Assembly (NCBI GenBank): GCA_900771365.1
Contig: CAAGNU010000234.1
Coordinates: 1 to 8,163, forward strand
From: Bacteroidales bacterium
GTDB lineage: Bacteria; Bacteroidota; Bacteroidia; Bacteroidales; P3
DNA: 8,163 bases
Reading direction: 5' to 3'
Part shown: positions 1 through 5,586 of the stretch, piece after piece
Layout: the number at the start of each line of letters is the position of its first letter
Numbering within the stretch: the stretch's first letter is position 1
Translations under genes and position numbers: made by a program
The notes under the pieces: generated by a model
What the model saw: the letters and a program-made list of their open reading frames with translations, nothing else
Told to the model about the DNA's origin: nothing
Databases searched by the model: none

Positions 1-219
1 CCTCGCTTACTTTTCAGCGAGCCATTTTTTCCCGTTTTGGGCCTCGCTTACTTTTCAGCGAGCCGTTTTTTTTCGTTTTGGGCCTCGCTTACTTTTCAGC
101 GAGCCATTTTTTCCCGTTTTGGGCCTCGCTTACTTTTCAGCGAGCCGTTTTTTTTCGTTTTGAGCCTCGCTTACTTTTCAGCGAGCCATTTTTTTTCGTT
201 TTGGACCTCGCTTACTTTT
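1..219. repeat. 41-bp tandem repeat array, each unit a hairpin plus T tract
   Basis: Five complete 41-bp units start at 1, 42, 83, 124 and 165, and a partial one starts at 206 and breaks off near 219. The array probably continues leftward out of the window. Each unit contains the inverted repeat CTCGCT/AGCGAG around an 8-nt loop, followed within a few bases by 6-8 T residues. Units alternate between two versions just after the hairpin (CCATTTTTTCCC in units 1 and 3, CCGTTTTTTTTC in units 2 and 4), giving an 82-bp higher-order period. Unit 5 is a hybrid. On the plus strand each unit resembles an intrinsic terminator; on the minus strand, where mntP transcription would arrive, no T tract follows the hairpin. 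Function is unknown. Open frames through the array are not credible genes. Confidence 0.95.
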
Positions 220-268
220 CGGAGAGGCCACGCTGGGGCTTCCGGAGGTCACGCCGAGTTCTTCTTGC

Positions 269-838
269 TCAAAACATAAACAGGTGTTCGCAGAGGGTGT
301 AGGTGCCGAGGCCTATCAGCACAAGGCCTGCAATAATTGTGGCGGCTTTTTCGGGAATGGGGACGCTGCGACGGCCCAGCCACCAGCCCACGAGAGAGAC
401 CATGAAGGTTACCACAGCAATAACGGCCGAGGTCATCAGCGTCTCAGCCAGCGTGCTGTTCATGCCGAAGCCTATGCCCACAACGAAGGCATCGATGCTC
501 GTGGCCACGCCCAGCACACACATCGTGCCAAAGCGCGTCACGTCGAGTGTCTTATCCTGTTCCCCGTCCTCGTGAAAGGCATCCCATATCATCTTGCCGC
601 CCACGACGAGCAGGAGGCCGAAAGCCACCCAATGATCGACAGCCTCCACCACAGTCTTGAAGGCGCTACCCAACAGTGCCCCCAGGAGCGGGAAGAGACC
701 TTGGAACATCCCGAAAGTCACAGCCATCAGCAGGCCGCGATGCCAGCTCATCTTGCTCTTAAAAGCACTCGACGTGGAGACCACAAGGCTATCCACGCAG
801 AGTGCCAGAGCGAGTATCAATGCTTCTAAAAATGACAT
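269..838 (-). CDS. mntP: MntP-type manganese efflux pump
   Basis: A 189-residue integral membrane protein of the MntP (former DUF204/YebN) family, which exports Mn2+ across the inner membrane. The length matches the family. Two internally related halves are visible, each with an Asp-containing membrane motif: ALALCVDSLVVS around D16 and GVATSIDAFVVG around D116. The VGGKMIW segment near residues 79-85 is also typical. About six hydrophobic segments are separated by a charged loop at roughly 87-103. The ATG at 838 directly precedes the conserved first helix. It lies 43 bp downstream of the Alx/TerC-like gene on the same strand, with no promoter box between them, so the two are probably co-transcribed and share the manganese riboswitch leader upstream. 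No clear terminator follows the stop; the 41-bp repeats begin about 50 bp beyond it. Family assignment is secure; manganese specificity rests on family knowledge and context. Confidence 0.93.
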   Translation of the reverse strand: MSFLEALILALALCVDSLVVSTSSAFKSKMSWHRGLLMAVTFGMFQGLFPLLGALLGSAFKTVVEAVDHWVAFGLLLVVGGKMIWDAFHEDGEQDKTLDVTRFGTMCVLGVATSIDAFVVGIGFGMNSTLAETLMTSAVIAVVTFMVSLVGWWLGRRSVPIPEKAATIIAGLVLIGLGTYTLCEHLFMF

Positions 839-881
839 GTCTTGAGTAATGAATATTTAATAATGAACAGAGCGGCAGCCA

Positions 882-1949
882 TTATTCATCACTCTTTATT
901 CTGCATTCAACATTTGCCTTCTTGGGGAAGAGGAGCGAAAAACCGATAGAGCCTACCAGGATGCCGAGGATGACCAAGAGCGAGACCGTCGTGCTGATGT
1001 CCCAGCCGAGGAACTCGTGGCCAATCATCTTCACGCCGATGAAGCAGAGCAGCATACCCAATCCGTATTTGAGCAACCAAAACATATCGGTGACGTTGCT
1101 CAACAGGAAGAAGAGCGAACGCAAGCCCATGATGGCGAAGATGTTGGAGAAATAGACGATAAAAGTATCCGTTGTCACGGAGAATACAGCGGGGATACTA
1201 TCCACGGCGAAGATGATATCGGAGAACTCGATGACCAGCAGCACAAGGAAGAGCGGCGTCATGTAGTTCTTGCCGTCAATCTTGAGGAAGAAGCTGTGTC
1301 CCTCCACACGGCGCGTCACAGGGAAGAAGCGGCTGGCGAGTTTCACCACGGGGTGGTCTTCCGTCTTGATTTTCTCATCGCCCTTGTCGCGGAACATCTT
1401 GACACCGCTGTAGATAAGGATGATGCCGAAGATAGCCAGCACCCACGAGAAGCGTTCCACCAAGGCACCTAACAAGAAGATGAAGAGGAAACGCATCACA
1501 ATGGCGCCGAGGATACCCCAGAAGAGGATGCGATGGTAGTAGCGCTTATCGATGCCGAAGCTCACGAAAATCATAATCATCACGAAGATGTTGTCGATAG
1601 AGAGCGACTCTTCGAGGAAATAGCCCGCCAGGTACTGCGAGAAGACCTCCTTGCGATAAATCTCCAGAGCCGAGGCATAGTCCGAAGCCGAAGCGATGGC
1701 GGCACTCAGTCCCGAGCCTTTGGCGTAGGCTATCAGGTCCTCCATCGAAGAGATGCCGTGCACCCACTCTGCCTTGAACCTCAGCAGGAGGCCGAAGAGC
1801 ATGGCCAGAGCCACCCAGATGCCCGTCCAGATGGCGGCTTCTTTGATTTTAATCTCATGATCTTTCTTGTGGAAAACGCCCAAGTCCATGGCCAGCATGA
1901 AGATGATGAACACCATGAAGGCTGCGAAAAAGATAAAGCGCGATGTCAT
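882..1949 (-). CDS. TerC-family (Alx-type) membrane protein, probable Mn2+ exporter
   Basis: A 355-residue polytopic membrane protein of the TerC/Alx family; E. coli Alx and relatives are linked to manganese export. Two repeat motifs that define the family are present: EESLSIDN (E113 to N120) and EFSDIIFAVDSIPAVF (from E241, with D244 and D250). Some nine hydrophobic segments are visible, with a hydrophilic loop at about 186-230. A stretch at about 68-107 lengthens the loop before the first motif relative to E. coli Alx as I remember it. An upstream in-frame ATG at 2003 is rejected because it falls inside the terminator hairpin of the leader. The ATG at 1949 opens a normal first membrane helix and follows an A/T-rich leader typical of Bacteroidota. 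It is the first gene behind the riboswitch and is followed by mntP 43 bp on. The pairing supports manganese as substrate, though TerC-family ion specificity is not readable from sequence. Confidence 0.9.
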   Translation of the reverse strand: MTSRFIFFAAFMVFIIFMLAMDLGVFHKKDHEIKIKEAAIWTGIWVALAMLFGLLLRFKAEWVHGISSMEDLIAYAKGSGLSAAIASASDYASALEIYRKEVFSQYLAGYFLEESLSIDNIFVMIMIFVSFGIDKRYYHRILFWGILGAIVMRFLFIFLLGALVERFSWVLAIFGIILIYSGVKMFRDKGDEKIKTEDHPVVKLASRFFPVTRRVEGHSFFLKIDGKNYMTPLFLVLLVIEFSDIIFAVDSIPAVFSVTTDTFIVYFSNIFAIMGLRSLFFLLSNVTDMFWLLKYGLGMLLCFIGVKMIGHEFLGWDISTTVSLLVILGILVGSIGFSLLFPKKANVECRIKSDE

Positions 1950-1990
1950 AATTTTATTTCGATATTTTATTATTTTTATATGTCTTTTAT

Positions 1991-2028
1991 AAAAAAGGCC
2001 CATAGACCGCCGTAGCGTAGTCCATGAG
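1991..2028 (-). terminator. Riboswitch-controlled intrinsic terminator
   Basis: Read on the minus strand, CTCATGGAC (2028-2020) pairs with GTCTATGGG (2007-1999) over nine positions, two of them G-U. A two-base bulge and a CGC/GCG stem closed by a UACG tetraloop lie above it. Six T residues follow at 1996-1991. The first five bases of the 5' arm, CTCAT, are the same bases that form the 3' strand of P1 in the upstream aptamer, so the two structures exclude each other. This predicts that metal binding prevents termination and switches the exporter operon on. It lies 41 bp before the start codon at 1949. Confidence 0.82.
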
Positions 2029-2116
2029 TCTCATTGCTTATGAATAGAACCAAGTCATTGCTGACCAGTGATTTGTTGGCAATATTCACGGCCTCTGCCG
2101 CCAATTACTCCCTCAT
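2024..2116 (-). promoter_or_regulatory. yybP-ykoY-type manganese riboswitch aptamer
   Basis: The minus-strand leader folds by eye into a three-helix junction. P1 is ATGAG (2116-2112) with CTCAT (2028-2024), extendable by two G-U pairs. Its 5' strand is followed at once by GGAGUAA (2111-2105), matching the conserved GGGGAGUA loop of the yybP-ykoY class. P2 is CGGC/GCCG (2100-2097 with 2092-2089). P3 is a long hairpin from GAATA (2087-2083) to TATTC (2046-2042), with CCAA/TTGG inside. The return strand GCAATGAGA precedes the 3' strand of P1, as GCAAGA or GCGAGA does in known members. This class binds Mn2+ and typically controls mntP, alx/terC and P-type ATPases, which fits the two genes here. 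The aptamer begins only a few bases after the predicted transcription start. I recognised it from memory; no covariance search was run. Confidence 0.85.
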
Positions 2117-2127
2117 AAAAGCGACTG

Positions 2128-2157
2128 CAAAATTACACATTTTTTTTGACATAGAAA
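2128..2157 (-). promoter_or_regulatory. Bacteroidota-type promoter of the Mn exporter operon
   Basis: On the minus strand, TAATTTTG (2135-2128) fits the TAnnTTTG -7 box exactly. A TTTC at 2157-2154, 18 bases upstream, is a one-mismatch match to the -33 TTTG. Transcription would begin near 2123, just before P1 of the riboswitch, leaving a leader of about 170 nt. A near-identical promoter segment lies 403 bp away in front of the DUF4491 gene. Confidence 0.75.
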
Positions 2158-2206
2158 GAAAAAAGATAAAACAAAAGAATCACAAACCGACAGCCGTGCC
2201 ATTTTT

Positions 2207-2509
2207 TCAATTCTCCTCATAGTCTTCCTTGCGCTTGGGATTCTTGGGAAACCAGCCTTTGCGGACACGCTTGCGCTGCTCGAAAAGTTCAAGAATGCTC
2301 CACAATGCCGAGCAGCCCGTCACACCGATGATGGCCGCGGCCAGAACATTCTCAACAAACAGCGAACCGGCAAGCAAAGCCGCCCCCACAACAGCAAACA
2401 ACGGCCAACAACGCACGCCCCAAGAATACTCAGCCTTGATGACAATAGGATGGAACAATCCTATGATGAGAAATGTCGCAACAGCAATGATAATACCCTC
2501 AAAATACAT
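2207..2509 (-). CDS. DUF4491 family small membrane protein
   Basis: A 100-residue protein of unknown function that I recognise as DUF4491, a small membrane protein family of Bacteroidota. Three hydrophobic segments are visible at about 3-20, 32-48 and 52-70. They are followed by a basic C-terminal tail containing the family-typical LFEQRKRVRKGWFPKNPKRK segment. The conserved FHPIVIKAEYSWG sequence lies between the first two helices. The ATG at 2509 is preferred over the in-frame ATG at 2554, because the latter lies upstream of the -7 promoter box at 2531-2538 and would add residues outside the family's usual N-terminus. The predicted leader is under 20 nt. It is transcribed in the same direction as the manganese operon downstream but is separated from it by that operon's own promoter. 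No link to manganese can be shown beyond adjacency and the similar promoter. Confidence 0.85.
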   Translation of the reverse strand: MYFEGIIIAVATFLIIGLFHPIVIKAEYSWGVRCWPLFAVVGAALLAGSLFVENVLAAAIIGVTGCSALWSILELFEQRKRVRKGWFPKNPKRKEDYEEN

Positions 2510-2530
2510 CTGAAAAAAAATTTTAAGTTG

Positions 2531-2561
2531 CAAAATTACACATTTTTTTGACATAGTGAAA
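2531..2561 (-). promoter_or_regulatory. Promoter of the DUF4491 gene
   Basis: On the minus strand, a perfect TAATTTTG -7 box (2538-2531) is preceded by TTTC (2561-2558) at a spacing of 19 bases. The -7 box ends 22 bases before the ATG at 2509, which fixes that start. The flanking sequence repeats the promoter at 2126-2154 almost exactly, with one T fewer in the A/T run. Confidence 0.72.
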
Positions 2562-2767
2562 AAAATAGTAGCAACATCTCTCTCCGAACGGAAGAGGAGA
2601 AAATACTTTCTGTTGTTAAATCCTTACCAAAAACTGCTATGAATACAAGTTACCAACCAATATCTACCATGTGGCAACCTGCTCTCATTCATTGATTTTT
2701 CAATTCATTTCAGATTATTCTCGGAAAAATAGGAAAAGGTAACGGAAATTTATTGAAGAAAAGTTCG

Positions 2768-2775
2768 TAATTTTG
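2768..2775 (+). promoter_or_regulatory. -7 box of the DUF4476 gene promoter
   Basis: TAATTTTG matches the TAnnTTTG consensus and ends 25 bases before the ATG at 2800. No good -33 TTTG is seen at the expected distance; the region there reads GGAAATTTATTG. An in-frame TTG at 2773 lies within this box, so it is not a plausible start codon. Confidence 0.6.
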
Positions 2776-2799
2776 CACCATCAAAAAAAATCCAATATC

Positions 2800-3543
2800 A
2801 TGAAAAAGAAGATAACTCTTATGCTCCTTATGGTTACCCTCTGCGGCATCGCTTTCGCACAGCACCATCGTCCCGGCCGTCCTGGCCCGCAGACACCCGC
2901 ACCGCAAGGGTCGATTTCTTTCCAGTCTCAAAATGGCGAGATGTTCGTGGTCTATATCGACGGCGACCTCTATAACCGCGGCCCGCAGGCTATGGTGGTG
3001 ATGCACAACATCCCCTTCGGCCGCCACGAGATTAACGTGGTGCTGAAGCAGCCCGCCGACAAGATTGTCACCCTCTACCTCGATGTGTCCGCCGCCACGC
3101 CGCGCCACTTCGTGAGCTATAACGCCCGCGACGGCCGCCTCACCGTCTTTGCCGACAATGCCACTTACGGCGGCTACTATACCCCGAACTACCCCCCGAT
3201 GGGCAACATCCAGCCCGAGATACCGCCACAAGTGCCCGTGATGGTGCCCAACATCCCTGTGCGCACCGATGCTGAGGTTGACCAAATCATCCAAAACCTC
3301 CGCAACGAGCCCTTCGACGACTCTCGTCTCGCCCTCTCCGAGGCTGCTGCCGGCAATATGCTCTACACCGCTCAGCAGATTTCCCGCATGGTGGATGTGT
3401 TCTCGTTCGACAGCAACAAGCTCACCTTCCTCAAGAGCTATTACGGACGCTGTGCCGACCCCGAGAACTTCTACATCTGCATCCAACAGCTCAACATGAA
3501 ATCAAACCGCGACGAGCTCACCGCCTTCATCAACGCACGGTAG
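2800..3543 (+). CDS. Secreted DUF4476 domain protein with PEGA-like N-terminal domain
   Basis: A 247-residue exported protein of unknown function. Residues 1-20 form a signal peptide (KKK, hydrophobic core, cleavage likely after AFA before Q21). A short His/Pro/Gly-rich stretch follows. Residues about 38-115 form a beta-rich region with the pattern MFVVYIDGDLY...IPFGRHEINVVL, which resembles a PEGA-type surface beta-sandwich; this is an inference from pattern only. A Tyr/Pro-rich linker spans about 122-152. The C-terminal part (157-244) fits DUF4476: residues DQIIQNLRNEPFDDSRL, then QQISRMVDVFSFDSNKLTFLK and a conserved YYGRCADPENF. The family is common in Bacteroidota envelopes and has no assigned reaction. 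The start is set by the signal peptide and by the -7 box just upstream. The gene stands alone on the plus strand between minus-strand genes and ends at a strong terminator. Confidence 0.88.
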   Translation: MKKKITLMLLMVTLCGIAFAQHHRPGRPGPQTPAPQGSISFQSQNGEMFVVYIDGDLYNRGPQAMVVMHNIPFGRHEINVVLKQPADKIVTLYLDVSAATPRHFVSYNARDGRLTVFADNATYGGYYTPNYPPMGNIQPEIPPQVPVMVPNIPVRTDAEVDQIIQNLRNEPFDDSRLALSEAAAGNMLYTAQQISRMVDVFSFDSNKLTFLKSYYGRCADPENFYICIQQLNMKSNRDELTAFINAR

Positions 3544-3565
3544 CGGACACGCGGAGACAGCTAAA

Positions 3566-3608
3566 AGTAATCAGCCCGGCATCTGACATGTCGGGCTGAT
3601 TGCTTTTT
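3566..3608. terminator. Strong bidirectional intrinsic terminator
   Basis: A 17-bp stem pairs 3566-3582 with 3588-3604 (core AATCAGCCCG/CGGGCTGATT, with only G-U type exceptions) around the 5-base loop CTGAC. T residues at 3604-3608 serve the plus-strand DUF4476 gene that ends 22 bp earlier. On the other strand the stem is followed by TTTT (3566-3563), so it can also stop transcription of the convergent dihydrouridine synthase gene ending at 3634. Confidence 0.9.
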
Positions 3609-3633
3609 CGATAGCCATATATGCAGAGCGACG

Positions 3634-4341
3634 CTATACCTGTAACTGTTTGTAGTCGCGGGCCAACGAGGGATTATCGACGAGGCCACGGCCAAGCATC
3701 ACGGCGGCGAGATTGGGATAGCGCCGCTCGATGGCACGGAGGTCGCCGATGGTGCGGAGGTCGCCGTTGTAGGCCATGGGCTTGCCGCATCCTTCCATAA
3801 AGCAGTCAAACGCCACCCTATCCACCTCGCCCTCATACTGCTGCACGCCGAGACGCGGGTGCATCGTCACAAGCCGTAGCGGTGCCTCGTTGATGAGCGG
3901 CAGCAGCCGCATACACTCCTCTGGGTCCTCCAGCCCGAGCCGCATCTTGACGGAGAAGGCCACGTCGGGACGGCGGCGCATCTCGTCGAATATCTCCCCT
4001 ACCCTGTCGGCATGGGGCAGAAGCCCGCTGCCGCGTCCCGCGTGGGTCTGCATGGGGAATGGGCAGCCCATGTTGAGGTCTATCTCCCGCCAGCCGAGGC
4101 TCTGCACGGCATCGCAGAGGCAGGCGAACTCGTCGCGGTCGCGGGCTATCACTTGTGGGACTGTGGGGACACCGAGATTGCGAGCGAGAAGGATGTCTTT
4201 CCGTTCCTTGTCGCGGATGCGGCCTCGCTCAAGGCGGGCGAAGGGTGCGAAATAGGCATCCACGCCGCCATAATGGAGGAAGTGGTTGCGGCGATAGGCG
4301 CAGTCGGTGATGCCCTGCATGGGCGCGAAGAGGATGTCCAT
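3634..4341 (-). CDS. tRNA-dihydrouridine synthase family protein, C-terminally short
   Basis: A 235-residue flavoenzyme of the Dus family, which uses FMN and NADPH to reduce specific uridines in tRNA to dihydrouridine. Landmarks appear in barrel order: APMQGITD (6-13), the active-site motif LNMGCPFPMQ with catalytic Cys93, FSVKMRLG, MHPRLG, the phosphate-binding YNGD, and LGRGLVDNPSLAR near the end. The NMGCPFPMQTHAGRGSGLL variant fits the Bacteroidota Dus subgroup. The ATG at 4341 puts the first barrel strand (MDILFAPM) at the N-terminus; the in-frame ATG at 4392 would add an unrelated tail. Dus proteins are usually about 310-330 residues, with a C-terminal helical tRNA-binding domain after the GRG motif. 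Here the frame stops about ten residues after it, and a terminator follows within 70 bp, so that domain is absent. It may be a natural short form or a decayed gene. Which tRNA position it modifies cannot be told. Confidence 0.85.
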   Translation of the reverse strand: MDILFAPMQGITDCAYRRNHFLHYGGVDAYFAPFARLERGRIRDKERKDILLARNLGVPTVPQVIARDRDEFACLCDAVQSLGWREIDLNMGCPFPMQTHAGRGSGLLPHADRVGEIFDEMRRRPDVAFSVKMRLGLEDPEECMRLLPLINEAPLRLVTMHPRLGVQQYEGEVDRVAFDCFMEGCGKPMAYNGDLRTIGDLRAIERRYPNLAAVMLGRGLVDNPSLARDYKQLQV

Positions 4342-4436
4342 AATCAGGTGTGTTGACGAGGGCAATGAAGCCTTTGCGCCACGAGGATGCAAGGCTCCAT
4401 TATTCAGATTTGCAGATTTTTAGATTCTGAATTTCT

Positions 4437-4523
4437 GAACATCTATATATCCGAACATCTATTCATCCGAACATCTATTCATCCGAACATCTATATATCC
4501 GAACATCTATATATCTGAACATC
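4437..4523. repeat. 16-bp tandem repeat in the gap between two genes
   Basis: Five units of GAACATCTATATATCC or GAACATCTATTCATCC start at 4437, 4453, 4469, 4485 and 4501, and a partial unit begins at 4517. Units 1, 4 and 5 carry the TATAT form and units 2 and 3 the TTCAT form. Degenerate pieces precede it at about 4405-4436 (CAGATTT, TCTGAA). It fills most of the 198-bp gap between the phosphatase-fold lipoprotein gene and the dihydrouridine synthase gene. No promoter box was found in this gap. Confidence 0.95.
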
Positions 4524-4539
4524 ATCCGCCCGCAGAGCC

Positions 4540-5418
4540 TTATTTCGACAGCAGGGTCACGACGGGATAATGGTCAGAGATGTAAGGCACGCCGTAGTCG
4601 CCGTTGAGGGTGCGGAAGAGCTTGACGTGCTGCCAGCCACGGACAAAGAAGTGGTCGATTACGGAGGGCTTGCCCTTGCCGTAGGCGTTGTAGGTTATCT
4701 CGTTGTCCGTGACGGGGGCGATGTCGCGTGCCGAGAGCAGACGATGCTGCTCAAGGGGGCGGAAGATATCATCGGAGAGGTCGGAGTTCATATCGCCGCC
4801 GATGATGACGGGGATGTCCTTGCCGAGCTGGTCGGCCCAGTCGCATAGGAGCTTGATGGACTCACGGCGAGCCACGGGGCCGACATGGTCGAGGTGGGTG
4901 TTCATGTAGAGGAACTCCTTGCCGTCGCGGCGGTCGCGGAAACGGGCGATGGTCACCGTGCGACGGCAGGCGCCGTCCCAGCCGAGGCTGACCTCCGTGG
5001 GGGTCTCGCTCAGCCAGCGCGTCTCCCATCTGAGGAGCTGGAGGCGGCTGCGGCGATAATAGATGCACATGCTCTCGCCCTCCTTCTTGCCGTCGTCGCG
5101 ACCGATACCGATACGGTCGTAGTCGGAGGCGAGGGCACTGTCGAGATATTCGAGCTGGTCGGGCAGCATCTCCTGCATACCCATAGCGTCGGGCAGTTCT
5201 TTGAGGACCATGGCAGCCACCTTGTCGCGACGGTTGCCCCAGTTGTGCGCTCCGTTGCCGCTGCTGTTGCGGATATTGAACGACATGATGAGGAGGTCGC
5301 CGCTGCGGCGTGTGGGCACAGCCGTTTCCGCATCAGAGACGTGATGCGTCACGCTTTTACTTGGCGCACAAGATGCCAAGAGTGCCACGGCGAAGAGTAT
5401 TGTTAGGACTTTTCTCAT
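4540..5418 (-). CDS. Endonuclease/exonuclease/phosphatase family lipoprotein
   Basis: A 292-residue predicted lipoprotein with an endonuclease/exonuclease/phosphatase (DNase I-like) fold, a family of Mg2+-dependent phosphoesterases. The signal peptide is MRKVLTILFAVALLASC with lipobox LASC and lipidated Cys17. The next residues are APSK, with no Asp at +2. Active-site motifs appear in order: MSFNIRN (N48), MQEM (E83), YMNTHLDH (H175), GGDMNSD (D209, N211) and ISDHYPV (D282, H283). All expected catalytic positions are intact, so the enzyme is probably active. In Bacteroidota, envelope proteins of this kind are often annotated as sphingomyelinase-like or nuclease-like; the substrate here cannot be assigned. 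The in-frame ATG at 5550 is rejected because it would put 44 residues, including microsatellite-encoded ones, before the signal peptide. It may be co-transcribed with the flanking minus-strand genes, but the gaps are 162 and 198 bp. Confidence 0.9.
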   Translation of the reverse strand: MRKVLTILFAVALLASCAPSKSVTHHVSDAETAVPTRRSGDLLIMSFNIRNSSGNGAHNWGNRRDKVAAMVLKELPDAMGMQEMLPDQLEYLDSALASDYDRIGIGRDDGKKEGESMCIYYRRSRLQLLRWETRWLSETPTEVSLGWDGACRRTVTIARFRDRRDGKEFLYMNTHLDHVGPVARRESIKLLCDWADQLGKDIPVIIGGDMNSDLSDDIFRPLEQHRLLSARDIAPVTDNEITYNAYGKGKPSVIDHFFVRGWQHVKLFRTLNGDYGVPYISDHYPVVTLLSK

Positions 5419-5420
5419 AA

Positions 5421-5448
5421 GAAGATTTGAAGATTTGAAGATTTGAAG
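5421..5448. repeat. 8-bp microsatellite just upstream of the lipoprotein start codon
   Basis: Three GAAGATTT units and a partial fourth (GAAG) stand 2 bp upstream of the start codon at 5418. On the coding strand they read as CTTCAAAT copies in the position of the translation initiation region. Copy-number change here would alter the leader rather than the protein. Confidence 0.9.
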
Positions 5449-5555
5449 GATGGATACTTTACGTGATTGATGAATGGTCCAGTGGACTTTCGATAGCGAA
5501 GCAGAAAAGCAAACAAAGAGTGAGGGAGGAGCCGTTGTGCGGCAGCTCACTTTTC

Positions 5556-5586
5556 ATTCCCCATTCACTCATTCATCCATTCATTT
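5556..5586. repeat. Degenerate 8-bp ATTCAnnn repeat at the 3' end of the thioredoxin-like gene
   Basis: ATTCCCC, ATTCACTC, ATTCATCC and ATTCATTT follow one another. The last unit includes the stop codon (5581-5583) of the thioredoxin-fold gene. The copies are imperfect, so this is a weaker repeat than the others in the window. Confidence 0.6.

Noticed and set aside
1..219. The 41-bp array as a CRISPR array
   Set aside because: Units are contiguous and nearly identical along their whole length, with no unique spacers, and no cas gene is present. The same reasoning excludes the 16-bp array at 4437-4523.
37..302. Two plus-strand open frames of 74-80 codons through the 41-bp repeats
   Set aside because: They consist of repeat-derived low-complexity residues (Phe, Ser, Leu), have no family resemblance and change frame relative to the repeat unit. 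The repeat explains the openness.
284..829. A 181-codon plus-strand open frame opposite mntP, and similar ones at 1017-1472 and 1533-2015 opposite the Alx-like gene
   Set aside because: Hydrophilic His/Glu/Gln-rich translations of the complement of membrane-protein genes; no domain or start context.
2034..2222. A 62-codon plus-strand frame across the operon leader
   Set aside because: It lies antisense to the riboswitch and promoter, whose structure explains the sequence; no homology is recognised.
2773..2799. TTG at 2773 as start of the DUF4476 protein
   Set aside because: It is part of the -7 promoter box, and the extra nine residues would precede a normal signal peptide start at 2800.
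2710..3486. A 258-codon minus-strand open frame opposite the DUF4476 gene
   Set aside because: Val/His/Gly-rich antisense composition with no motif. The plus-strand frame has a signal peptide, promoter box, domain and terminator.
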